The notes below the pieces were generated by a model. The model searched no databases. It was not told where the DNA came from and saw only the letters and a list, made by a program, of their open reading frames with translations. From Burkholderiaceae bacterium (lineage in GTDB: Bacteria; Pseudomonadota; Gammaproteobacteria; Burkholderiales; Burkholderiaceae_B), in assembly GCA_017983955.1 (NCBI GenBank), contig JAGOAJ010000007.1, positions 62,001 to 126,000 of the forward strand: DNA of 64,000 nt, read 5' to 3'. Shown here piece by piece: positions 35,358-42,983 of this stretch (positions are counted from its first letter, which is position 1; each line of letters begins with the position of its first letter). A program made the translations under genes and the position numbers.

Positions 35358-35958
35358 TGCTTCCTCCTATGATCCAAACTTTGGGTTGCTTCATCACACG
35401 AGTCAAAAACGACTCTTGGTTAGCCAGACGTTTTTTGAATTCTTCGAGCGTCAAAATTGTTGGGTTTACCGGCCGGCCAAGCTGCGCGCTGGCATCTTCT
35501 AGCGCAGAGAATAGTTCACCATAGCTGATTTCATCACTGATCAGCATCAAGTCAATATCACTGCTGGCAGTGTCGGTTTTCTTGGCGACGGAACCATAGA
35601 CAAACGCAGCAATAATTTGGGCAGCCATGGGCTCAAGCGCTTGGCGCAGTGGATCTGCCAGACCTGTGGTTTTTTGTATGATCGCACACAGCTCGGAGAA
35701 AATGGGCGAGTCTGGGTTGGCTTGATAGTGTTTTTGGTTGCCAATTGCCTTTACAGTAAGCAGGCCGGTGTTGGCGAGTGTGGCCAATTCACGTTGGACG
35801 GCACCTGAGCCACTGGCTGCCAGCTTGATTAATTCGTTTGCATAAAAGCTACGCGACGGTTGTCCGTATAGAATCCCCAGTACCCGTTGCTTGGTGCCGG
35901 AAAAGAGCGCATCAGCAAAACTGGTGTGCGATGATGGTGCTGTGTTTTTTATACCCAT
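35341..35958 (-). CDS. HTH-nucleotidyltransferase fusion (MNT-type, putative antitoxin/regulator)
   Basis: A 205-residue protein. Residues about 15-90 form a winged helix-turn-helix (QRVLGILYGQPSRSFYANELIKLA, AVQRELATLANTGLL). Residues about 110-200 form a minimal nucleotidyltransferase with the active-site signature GSVAKKTDTASSDIDLMLI (G-S-x9-D-x-D). In MNT/HEPN modules the nucleotidyltransferase modifies and silences the HEPN partner. The extra DNA-binding domain implies autoregulation. The start codon lies inside an operator-like palindrome, and a TATAAT on the minus strand at 35969-35974 would place the transcript start at or next to the ATG, suggesting a leaderless message. Confidence 0.8.
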   Translation of the reverse strand: MGIKNTAPSSHTSFADALFSGTKQRVLGILYGQPSRSFYANELIKLAASGSGAVQRELATLANTGLLTVKAIGNQKHYQANPDSPIFSELCAIIQKTTGLADPLRQALEPMAAQIIAAFVYGSVAKKTDTASSDIDLMLISDEISYGELFSALEDASAQLGRPVNPTILTLEEFKKRLANQESFLTRVMKQPKVWIIGGSNDLSI

Positions 35959-36051
35959 ATTGGGTTTTATTATACCTAATTTGGGTGTTTGTAACTATCC
36001 TTATTCATACGATATACCCATATTGGGTTTGATCGTACTTAATATGGGTAT
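35951..36051. promoter_or_regulatory. Duplicated operator/promoter of the HTH-nucleotidyltransferase gene
   Basis: Two 38-base units, 35951-35988 and 36014-36051, match at 32 of 38 positions and start 63 bases apart, about six helical turns. Each contains the perfect 13-base dyad ACCCATATTGGGT followed by an imperfect version (ACCTAATTTGGGT or ACTTAATATGGGT), giving four dyads in 100 bases. The minus-strand -10 hexamer TATAAT is embedded in the first unit. Binding by the HTH domain of the adjacent gene would block transcription. The binding partner is inference. Confidence 0.7.
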
Positions 36052-36086
36052 TATATTTTCTGCTGGACCAGCATGCATTGACCCAA

Positions 36087-36214
36087 TCCGACCGGTACCA
36101 ATTTCGTCGAAGGGCTGGATCGCGCGCAAATTAAGGCCTGCTATGAAGACACCCCGGCTGCACCTGCTGGAAGCGCAAAAAGAGGTGGCGCTTTCCGCTG
36201 ATCGACATGACTGA
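36087..36214 (+). pseudogene. Duplicated fragment of the SDR gene with internal deletion
   Basis: This stretch is nearly identical to 20748-20821 joined to 20989-21042 of the SDR gene at 20212-21042, including its TGA. The join falls at a shared GCTG, with 167 bases missing between. The copy begins abruptly after unrelated sequence and has no start. A frame runs into it from 35891 by chance. It is a scar of a second SDR gene copy that was mostly lost, or of a transferred fragment. Confidence 0.85.
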
Positions 36215-36430
36215 GCTGAGCAGGCAGTTGCGCGGGGATGGACTCCCCGAAGCCTTCCAATGTTCCCTTTGAGTTTCCCCCAGCGGCACGGATACCTCCT
36301 TTCAAAATAAGCGACATGGCTTTCTTGAACACGCTTTTTTATTATATCTAAAAGCTATTAAGTAATGATTTTTAATAAAATTAAATGATATAGAATTGTG
36401 TATTCGAATCTACTCTAATTCACGCACACA

Positions 36431-36748
36431 ATGAATCATTTAATCAAAAAAGTCACTGTTATTTCGGCACTTGCCATGTCCTGCGCATCGGCATTTGCCG
36501 CAGAAACGCTTGATGCGAAAGTTGTGTCCGTTGACGGGGGCAAGGTTGCGCTGCAGGTCGACGGCACAGTTCCTGAGTGGGTAACTCAAGGAGGGAAGGT
36601 GCATGCACTGGGTTGGCAGAGCAGTGTGGTGGGGATCGACGGGTCGACCTTTGTTGTCGAAATATCCAAAGCCAAGGCGTCCCGGGTCAGCCTGAATAGT
36701 GACGTGGTCGTACGCGAAATAAGCAAGCAACAACGGTTTGGTTGCTAG
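36431..36748 (+). CDS. Small secreted protein of unknown function
   Basis: A 105-residue protein with a clear Sec signal peptide (LIKKVTVISALAMSCASAFA, predicted cleavage after AFA). The mature part of about 80 residues is beta-rich: LDAKVVSVDGGKVALQVDG, PEWVTQGGKVHAL, and a C-terminal Lys/Arg-rich strand ending RFGC with a single terminal Cys. I do not recognise the family. It stands 53 bases before the rhodanese gene in the same direction, behind a strongly AT-rich region (36333-36430) that probably holds the promoter. A periplasmic role tied to the sulfur enzyme downstream is only suggested by position. Confidence 0.7.
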   Translation: MNHLIKKVTVISALAMSCASAFAAETLDAKVVSVDGGKVALQVDGTVPEWVTQGGKVHALGWQSSVVGIDGSTFVVEISKAKASRVSLNSDVVVREISKQQRFGC

Positions 36749-36801
36749 GCCATGCTTGCCGTAACGCAAGAATCATTTTCCAGTATTTATAAAGAGCAAT
36801 C

Positions 36802-38523
36802 ATGTTTAAATATTTAAAAACGTGGGTCCTGGCCATTGCCACACTAAGCATTGCCTCGGTGTCCGGTGCTGCCTTGGCGCAGTCCGGAAACTTGGTCACA
36901 GCCAAGTGGCTGAGCGACAACCTGGGCAATCCCGATATCTTGTTATTGGATGCATCACCCACCAAGCTCTACACTGCAGATCACATTCCCGGCGCTCAAA
37001 GTGTATCCTTTCGTCCTGACGAAAATACGTCTCTGGGCGTAAGCCTATCGTACGGTGGCGGTGTGGATTACTTCACCGATACCAATGCCGAAGTACCGTT
37101 TCAGGAACTACCTCCCGAGCAGATAGAAGCGCTGTTCCAGCGTTGGGGTGTTAGTCCGGACCGCACCGTTGTGGTTTATGACCAAGGCGCAAGTATGTTT
37201 GCGACCCGGCTGTTTTATTCTTTTTATTATCATGGTTACCCCACGGATAAGTTGTTCATCCTGGATGGTGGGCTGTCAAAGTGGAAAGAGCAGGGCTTGC
37301 CTGTTACGCAGGAACTGCCTCCAGAGCCTAAAAAAGGCACGTTCAAAGTGGATGCCGTTAAAGCCGAGTCGAAAGCCAGTGTATCGGAAGTTGTTGCTGC
37401 ATCGGGCGACCCGAAGCGCAACGCACTGGTCGAAGGTCTGGGTCCAGACTGGCACTTTGGCGAGGCCTTGAACTATGACCGTCGCGGTCATATCCCCCAT
37501 GCCAAAATGATGCCCTACAACACGTTCTACAACGAAGATAAGACCTTTAAGTCGCCTGAAGAACTGCGCAAGCTATTGGGTTTATTGGACATCAATGATG
37601 ACCAAACTATCTACACCCATTGCGGAGGGGGTATTGCGGGCAGCGTGCCGTTCTTTGCTATTAAGTTTATGGCCGGCTACGAAAAGGTTAAACATTTCCC
37701 AGAATCACAATTGGGCTGGCTGCGCGACGACCGCCAGTTGCCTTTCTGGACCTATGACGCACCGTATATGCTGCGCGATAGCCAGTGGCTGAACTGGTGG
37801 GGCGGTCAGCGTACCCGTACGCTAGGTAGCATTCACACCAGTATTGTCGATGTGCGTACTGAGCAGGAATACCAAGAAGGTCACATTCCCTTTGCGCTGA
37901 ATATTCCCGCCAAAACATTCGGTGCCCATTTGGACCAACCTGCTAAGCTGGCCGCGTTACTGGGCCAGGCAGGCGTAAACCCAGCGCATGAAGCCGTTAT
38001 TGTCTCGGACAATGGGCTGGACAAGAATGCTGCGCTTGCATTTGTTGCATTGGAGGCACAAGGGCAGCGGAAGGTTTCCATCCTGACAGATAACTTGGGC
38101 ACTTGGGCTAATTTGGGGTTTTCGCTTCAGGAAGAACCCACTGTGGTAGGTGAACAAAAAGTCCGCCATGATCTGGTGATTCCTGTCGTTGATTACAAGG
38201 CAGAAGTCCGTAAGCACGTGCTTTTCGATTCAGCAAGCGCAGCCAAGTCTGACTTCCCCCGCGTGTATATTGCTTCTGGCGACACCTTGCCCAGCGATGC
38301 AACTAAGCTGGATAGCAAGCTTGTGCACGTGCCTTACCATAGCTTGCTCGACGAAAGTGGCAAGCCCAAGGCCGCGCAGGACATCTGGAATACGCTTGAA
38401 AAGGCAGGTGTGCCACGCTTTGCTGAACTGATCACTGTGTCAGATGATGCAGGTGAAGCAGCGGTAAATTACACTGTCCTGAAGCTGATGGGCTATCCTA
38501 GCGTCAGCCTAAAGACGCTGTAA
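36802..38523 (+). CDS. Periplasmic multi-domain rhodanese-like sulfurtransferase
   Basis: A 573-residue exported protein with signal peptide ending GAALA. Four rhodanese-like domains can be followed: about residues 30-170, 200-320, 330-450 and 465-573. Only the second has an active-site Cys (Cys274, THCGGGIAGS). The first has VVYDQGASM, the third IVSDNGLDK and the fourth TVSDDAGEA at the same place, so they are non-catalytic. This one-active-in-four layout suggests a scaffold or sulfur relay. It is followed by a terminator and a cysteine-dioxygenase-like gene, pointing to sulfur compound metabolism. Confidence 0.87.
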   Translation: MFKYLKTWVLAIATLSIASVSGAALAQSGNLVTAKWLSDNLGNPDILLLDASPTKLYTADHIPGAQSVSFRPDENTSLGVSLSYGGGVDYFTDTNAEVPFQELPPEQIEALFQRWGVSPDRTVVVYDQGASMFATRLFYSFYYHGYPTDKLFILDGGLSKWKEQGLPVTQELPPEPKKGTFKVDAVKAESKASVSEVVAASGDPKRNALVEGLGPDWHFGEALNYDRRGHIPHAKMMPYNTFYNEDKTFKSPEELRKLLGLLDINDDQTIYTHCGGGIAGSVPFFAIKFMAGYEKVKHFPESQLGWLRDDRQLPFWTYDAPYMLRDSQWLNWWGGQRTRTLGSIHTSIVDVRTEQEYQEGHIPFALNIPAKTFGAHLDQPAKLAALLGQAGVNPAHEAVIVSDNGLDKNAALAFVALEAQGQRKVSILTDNLGTWANLGFSLQEEPTVVGEQKVRHDLVIPVVDYKAEVRKHVLFDSASAAKSDFPRVYIASGDTLPSDATKLDSKLVHVPYHSLLDESGKPKAAQDIWNTLEKAGVPRFAELITVSDDAGEAAVNYTVLKLMGYPSVSLKTL

Positions 38524-38550
38524 TAGTAAAAAACCACAGTCAGGAAAACC

Positions 38551-38577
38551 AAAAAGGAGCCCCAGGGCTCCTTTCTT
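38551..38577 (+). terminator. Rho-independent terminator after the rhodanese gene
   Basis: An 8-base-pair stem, AGGAGCCC pairing with GGGCTCCT (38555-38562 and 38565-38572), is followed by TTTCTTGTT. A 2-base loop in the full stem can open to 4 bases. It lies 28 bases past the rhodanese stop and just before the next ATG, separating the two transcription units or attenuating read-through. Confidence 0.8.
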
Positions 38578-38592
38578 GTTGGAACAATTACC

Positions 38593-39171
38593 ATGGTAAA
38601 AAGCGGCATTGAAGATGACTTGCAAAAGACGCTGGCTACTATCGCTCGCATGACAGCCGCCGGTACACCAGGGAATGACGTATTAACAGAGGTTTCGCGA
38701 TGCCTTACCGCATTCGTCGCCCGGCATCGCACGGTGTTTTCATTTGAAAACTTTCCATTGCCTTCTGGTAAGGAGGATGTACTGACGTCATATGCGCTTA
38801 ACGAAAGTGGCGAGTATGGGCCATCACTTTTGGTCAATGTTATCCGGGGTGGGGTGGATAGCGTTGTGCACAATCACGGCACTTGGGCCGTCATCGTGGG
38901 GATAGCAGGCGCCGAGCATCATCGAATCTACCGCCGTCTTGATGACGCACCTGGCGATCACGTTGCAACGCTTGAGCTTGTGCGCGAGATAACGATATCC
39001 GATGGTCAGTCGCTGATACTTGAGGAAAACCTTTTTCACAGCATCCACACAGATACCAACCAGACTGCGCTGCAATTGCACCTGTACGGGCGACTTATCG
39101 ATACGATCCACGGTAGGCAGATCGTAGATCCGCGTACTGGCCAGATAATCTGCCTAGGTGGGCAGGGGTAA
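38593..39171 (+). CDS. Cysteine dioxygenase-like cupin protein
   Basis: A 192-residue cupin of the cysteine dioxygenase / thiol dioxygenase group. The iron ligands expected are H93 and H95 in VVHNHGTWAVIVG and a later His in LFHSIHTDTNQTALQLHLYG. The surrounding SVVHNHGTW and GAEHHRIYRRLDD text matches predicted metal-dependent enzymes of the double-stranded beta-helix family. Such enzymes oxidise cysteine or 3-mercaptopropionate. No signal peptide is present. The ATG follows the terminator hairpin by 16 bases with only a weak ribosome site. It is the last chromosomal gene before the island. Confidence 0.8.
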   Translation: MVKSGIEDDLQKTLATIARMTAAGTPGNDVLTEVSRCLTAFVARHRTVFSFENFPLPSGKEDVLTSYALNESGEYGPSLLVNVIRGGVDSVVHNHGTWAVIVGIAGAEHHRIYRRLDDAPGDHVATLELVREITISDGQSLILEENLFHSIHTDTNQTALQLHLYGRLIDTIHGRQIVDPRTGQIICLGGQG

Positions 39172-39354
39172 GAGTAGCGGCAAAGTCAATTATAAAACTG
39201 ATGATTCGCTTAAATTTGATTATGAGGGCTTGGGCTGGCGAAGTCAGTAATCTGTACCAGAGGATATCTTCCGATGTTGCTTGGCCGAAATTCGTCGTGA
39301 CTAGTGATTCTGGGAGGATTACCCTTTGTCCAGTGCCAGTGGGGCATTTCACTA

Positions 39355-39372
39355 GCGGTGGGGGATTTTGAG
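39355..39372 (+). repeat. Left attachment repeat (attL candidate)
   Basis: An 18-base sequence (GCGGTGGGGGATTTTGAG) matches 17 of 18 bases with tRNA-Leu positions 60404-60421 in the same orientation. It sits 176 bases upstream of the integrase ribosome site, the usual place for an attachment core. The bases further left do not resemble the displaced 3' half of the tRNA gene, so the left chromosomal junction is not perfectly explained. The rest of the 376-base gap 39172-39547 shows only the tandem repeat at 39502. Confidence 0.65.
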
Positions 39373-39501
39373 AATGAAAAAATTTGAGAAGATAAAATCC
39401 TCTGGAGCACGCTAAGCCTTGCTGGGCTTGGTTTTCAGGAGGATTAGTCCGGGTTAGTCTTACGCTTCAACTAGACGATTTTGGATGGGTTTTACCCTCC
39501 C

Positions 39502-39523
39502 TTGGCTCCTATTTGGCTCCTAT
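39502..39523 (+). repeat. Tandem 11-base repeat before the integrase
   Basis: TTGGCTCCTAT is repeated twice without spacing. It lies between the attachment repeat and the integrase start. Short direct repeats here are typical arm-type integrase binding sites, or could overlap the integrase promoter (a TATAAA follows at once). Confidence 0.6.
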
Positions 39524-39547
39524 AAATCGTCACTGACAGGAGGCGTC

Positions 39548-40781
39548 ATGGCTACCGTAAAGCTTACCAAGACCGTAATAGAAACCGCATCGTACCAATT
39601 CGGGAGAGCGTCGAAAACCCACGATCGGAAAATTCGGTGAGTTGACCGTTGAACAGGCTCGCGACATTGCGCGAGACTGGTTTGCTGATATTCGCAAAGG
39701 ACATGATCCAAGTGCGGAGAAGGCAGCGGCACGACAAGCGCTTACTGTTAAGGAATTATGCAAAAAATTCATTGAAGAATACTCAACGCCGCGCAATAAG
39801 CCGAGCACCGTTGTGACCTATCAGGACCATATCAACCGCTACACCATACCGACCTTAGGTCGCATCAAGGTGCCGGATCTGACACGGGCCGACGTGAGTG
39901 AAATGATGCAGCGATATTCGCATATCCCCTCTACGATAAATCGGGGGTTCGCCTGCTTACGCAAAATGCTGAACATGGCGGAGGTATGGGGTTATCGTCC
40001 GGACGGTTCCAACTCCTGCCGTCATGTTCCGATGTACTCCGAAAAAGGCATAACGCGATTTATCACCGATGATGAGCTGGTGCGCATTTACGAGTATCTG
40101 GATCGAGCCGACGCAGAAGGCCTGGAACATCCCTTATTGACATTAGGCATCCGCCTGCAGTTTTCATTTGCCGCTCGCATGTCAGAGATTCGGCTGTTGG
40201 AATGGGCATGGGTGGATTTTGAGAATCGCCGCATCGCGTGGCCGGACAGTAAGACCGGGAAAATGTCCAAGCCCATGGGCGAAGATGCTTATCAGCTTCT
40301 TTCGTCGGCCCCACGCATTGAAGGGTCGCCCTACGTATGTCCGAGCGTCTTCGACGGCGACCACCCGATGTCAGAGGGAACCTATAAGAACGGCTGGACG
40401 CGCATTCTGGAGCGTGCCGAGGTTCCCCATGTCGGTACGCACGGCATTCGCCATCGAGCGGCGACAGACATTGCTAATCCCGGGGTGTCGGTCAAGATCG
40501 GTATGGCGTTGACGGCGCATAAAACGGCAACTATGTTCATGCGGTATGTTCACGCCGAGGATAACCCGGTGCGGGAAGCTGCCGAGAGAGTAGCGACTTT
40601 GCGCAAGGAACTCGTTGGGGGAGGCCAAGAGCAAAGAGATTTGCAGGATACCCCCCCAACTGCTGCCGAAAAGACGGGCGGGAGGACTAGCCTGGGGAAG
40701 TATCAACCATATCGGCATCGCCGGGTGCTCGCGCGTGCCATCCCGCCTGGAACGAAACGCGCCGATTCGTCGCAAGAGTAG
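39548..40781 (+). pseudogene. Tyrosine site-specific integrase, 5' part deleted and frameshifted
   Basis: A perfect AGGAGG precedes ATG 39548, which starts ATVKLTKTVIETA, the usual opening of P4-like integrases. The frame then stops at 39638. From about 39592 the +1 frame resumes with RTNSGERRKPTIGKFGELTVEQA and runs on to 40781. Roughly 25-45 codons that normally join these parts (arm-binding domain) are missing, and the join is out of frame. The catalytic domain is intact: Arg in RMSEIRLLEWA, H-x-x-R in GTHGIRHRAAT, and Tyr in MFMRYVHAED. A TTG at 39642 could give a 379-residue protein without its N-terminal domain. Confidence 0.85.
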
Positions 40782-40786
40782 CAGCT

Positions 40787-41023
40787 ATGACAGTTGACGG
40801 AATGACGACAGAGGTACAACTTATTGAGCGCTACGGCATCCTCTTATCTCTGGATGATTTAGCAGAGGTTCTCAAACGTAGCCGGGACGGATTGCGCATA
40901 GCGTTGCGTGGTGACTCGGAGTTTGCAAGAACGTGGTGCCCAGTTAAGAAAAAAATCGGCCGGCGTGTTTATTTTCGAGCAAGCGATGTTGCTCGGTTAA
41001 TTGATGAACGCTGGCAATGCTGA
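40787..41023 (+). CDS. Small HTH protein, candidate excisionase
   Basis: A 78-residue protein with a MerR/AlpA-like winged helix: LLSLDDLAEVLKRSRDGLRIALRG, then IGRRVYFRASDVARLIDERW. That two-part layout (helix-turn-helix, then a wing with R-R-V-Y-F and a recognition helix) is seen in excisionases and in small regulators next to integrases. It starts five bases after the integrase stop, so the two are co-transcribed. A second ATG at 40802 is in frame. The role as directionality factor is inferred from position. Confidence 0.65.
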   Translation: MTVDGMTTEVQLIERYGILLSLDDLAEVLKRSRDGLRIALRGDSEFARTWCPVKKKIGRRVYFRASDVARLIDERWQC

Positions 41024-41203
41024 GCTGGTCAAACTCTCAGTGTAATGACGTTGTCGGGTGTCAGCCTGTCTCGTAGGAATAAAGACTGCTGGCTCACAGG
41101 CAGAATACTTAATTTGGATGAGAGAGTAGGTTCGACAAAATATGCCCGCAGGTTGTCTCCGTTTTTAAAGAAGAATTCGTTCAGAGATTGGTTGATGTGT
41201 ATT

Positions 41204-41246
41204 AACTCTATCGCATCTGACATGTACTGTCAGATGCGATAGAGTT
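41204..41246. repeat. Perfect 19-base inverted repeat (hairpin)
   Basis: AACTCTATCGCATCTGACA at 41204-41222 is followed by a 5-base loop (TGTAC) and its exact reverse complement at 41228-41246. No T-run follows on either strand, so it is not a standard intrinsic terminator. It lies in the 381-base gap 41024-41404, which otherwise shows no supported gene. It could be a bidirectional transcription block, a recombination or transfer site, or the trace of a lost small element. Confidence 0.8.
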
Positions 41247-41404
41247 GTGCTTTCAACTGCTGTCTTTGGCCAGAAGCGGTCAGTAGTGAGAGCGGCATTG
41301 GCTTGCCGACCAATTTTTACTAAGCTTTCCGTGTGGCTCAAGCTGTCTTAAACGCGGAATTTCTGACACTCCCGACCGCTTATTAACTATTGGACGCCTT
41401 GAGT

Positions 41405-42208
41405 ATGACCTCACCGATTTGGCAGTACAGCAGCTACACACAATCCGCTCCTCTACTCATGTCCGTATTTCGCAACAGCATTTGCCCTTGTTGCGAGAAC
41501 GGTCGGAGCCTTACCGTTTCTGAACGCAATGATGAATCAGACGGCCGACGTTATTCCGAATACATCAAAGTGATGTGCTGTGACCTGTGTGGTTGGTGGT
41601 TTGTGTCCAAAGATACTTGGGATAGCTCCTGCGGTTCAGTACCTGATCGTGCGCTTCGTAGCCTTACCGCAACGGGAGCTGCACTGAAAACATTTTCCCT
41701 GGGTCCTGATGATAAAGAGTTAGCCGTCCTGGAAAGCGAGATTCAAGCCCATTTGGTTGGCAACGGGCCTTCAGCAGCATGGGCTACTCTCGAGGATGTA
41801 ACTAAGGGTGTTTTTCGTGAATTTGGCTACCAAGCACGTGTTACAGCCAGGTCCAAAGACGGAGGCATTGACGTCATAGTTGACCATGCCAAGTTCGGTG
41901 ACGTTTATGCTCAGGTCAAGCACACAAAGAACAAAGTTGGTGTGCGAGTGCTTCGGGAGCTTGTTGGAAGCATGGCGATCAACGGCGCTACAAACTCACT
42001 GCTTGTTACGTCATCAGGTTTTACGCGTGGAGTCACAAAGGAACAAGCTCTGGCGGCGCAGAAGGGATTTATTGTGGAGCTTGTAGACGGTAGCCGTTTA
42101 CTTGCCTCACTCAATCTCACCTATCGGCGCGCGCGCCCCACGATATCCGAGGTCATGGATGTAGCCAGACCGAATATTCAACTCATCTGGGACGAAGTCG
42201 ATCTCTGA
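41405..42208 (+). CDS. Zinc-ribbon plus Mrr-like restriction endonuclease protein
   Basis: A 267-residue protein. Near the N terminus two pairs of Cys (CPCCENG and CCDLCGWW) form a zinc ribbon about 30 residues apart. The C-terminal half is an Mrr-type PD-(D/E)xK nuclease domain: TKGVFREFGYQARVTARSKDGGIDVIV gives the catalytic Asp in G-G-I-D, and VYAQVKHTKNKVGV gives the Q-x-K pair. NSLLVTSSGFTRGV is also family-typical. Mrr enzymes cut methylated foreign DNA. The start is uncertain: ATG 41405 lacks a good ribosome site and TTG 41390 is the alternative. It is the first defence gene after the integrase. Confidence 0.82.
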   Translation: MTSPIWQYSSYTQSAPLLMSVFRNSICPCCENGRSLTVSERNDESDGRRYSEYIKVMCCDLCGWWFVSKDTWDSSCGSVPDRALRSLTATGAALKTFSLGPDDKELAVLESEIQAHLVGNGPSAAWATLEDVTKGVFREFGYQARVTARSKDGGIDVIVDHAKFGDVYAQVKHTKNKVGVRVLRELVGSMAINGATNSLLVTSSGFTRGVTKEQALAAQKGFIVELVDGSRLLASLNLTYRRARPTISEVMDVARPNIQLIWDEVDL

Positions 42209-42425
42209 CCGTCAGACGTCCTATCCATCACTCCATCGGGCCTGCGCGCAAAGCCACGCAGGCGGGTGAATAGAGACGTTTCAGAACGTTCGCTTTTCCA
42301 AACGGCCTGCTTCTGCTTTGGATGGTTTTCTGCCTAGCTAATTGGACAGAGCATGTCAGGTTAAGTCTGAGTCAGTGCAGTCGATGGCTGATCGATGTCT
42401 CTGTCAGTGCTTCCCATGACCGTCT

Positions 42426-42761
42426 TTAGCCACCATGAGTCGCGCAGTATCCGCCTGCCTTGTGTGTGGCCTGCCAGGCGGCCGGCTCCAGTTGCGTGGC
42501 GCCGACGACAGTATTGCGGCAGCGATCACCTTTTCGGGTCTTGGCCGAACAGTACACGCTTCCCTGGCTGGAGACCCATTCGATATAGTCAGTCCGGCTT
42601 AAGCCCACCAACTCCCCATAGATTTCGCTTTTGTCCTCCAGCAGGCGCAACGCCTGTTCAGGCGTTGCAACGGCAGTTCTGCCTCCGCCCAGTGCCGGAA
42701 CATTCACGGCCAGTTCACAACCTGCATTGACCAGTGCTCTGAGAAGTTGCAACTTTTCCAT
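42426..42761 (-). CDS. Small Cys/His protein of unknown function
   Basis: A 111-residue protein with AAGGAAATAAC just upstream of its ATG. The N-terminal half is helical (LQLLRALVNAGCELAV, ATPEQALRLLEDKSEIYGELVGLSRTDYIEWV). The C-terminal half holds YCSAKTRKGDRCRN and GGYCATHGG, a C-x7-C...C-x2-H arrangement resembling small zinc-binding tails seen in phage and defence proteins. I do not recognise a named family. It is read away from the helicase operon on its right. The 218 bases before it (42209-42425) contain only a weak GCCTGCG/CGCAGGC hairpin at 42240-42263. Confidence 0.6.
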   Translation of the reverse strand: MEKLQLLRALVNAGCELAVNVPALGGGRTAVATPEQALRLLEDKSEIYGELVGLSRTDYIEWVSSQGSVYCSAKTRKGDRCRNTVVGATQLEPAAWQATHKAGGYCATHGG

Positions 42762-42946
42762 GTTATTTCCTTAAGGAGTGTTCATAGGTAAGCCGACGGG
42801 CCATGCGGAACGAGGCGCGTGTTGTGTGGAGTGACAGCCAGAGTGTACGGGGAAACGCCCATACATTCGAAACGAGGCACGAGGAGAACGAACTATAGAG
42901 GATATGGGTGTAGATCGTATTCCATTCTGATACGTTTTGATTCAAC

Positions 42947-42955
42947 TGGTATAGT
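42947..42955 (+). promoter_or_regulatory. Extended -10 promoter element before the helicase operon
   Basis: TGGTATAGT matches an extended -10 promoter (TG-N-TATAAT-like). It would start transcription near 42962, 22 bases before the GTG at 42984, which itself follows GGAG. No convincing -35 hexamer is seen, as expected for an extended -10 promoter. This supports the chosen start of the helicase gene. Confidence 0.4.
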
Positions 42956-42983
42956 TGGGATTCGAACATTGTTTGGAGCGGCA

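Noticed and set aside
35951..36051. Short repeated units that might look like a CRISPR array
   Set aside because: Only two units, each built of palindromic dyads, and placed on a gene start with a -10 box; no spacers or cas genes are present.
39172..39354. Displaced 3' half of tRNA-Leu to the left of the left repeat
   Set aside because: Beyond the 18-base core the sequence lacks the GGTTCGA T-loop and the acceptor strand, so no tRNA remnant can be supported.
41029..41242. Small open frames on both strands of the gap after the excisionase-like gene
   Set aside because: No ribosome site, no recognisable protein features, and both run into the 19-base hairpin region.
42395..42730. Plus-strand open frame opposite the Cys/His protein
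   Set aside because: The minus-strand frame has a good ribosome site and conserved-looking Cys/His spacing; the plus frame is rich in Pro/Arg/Ser, typical of antisense reading.
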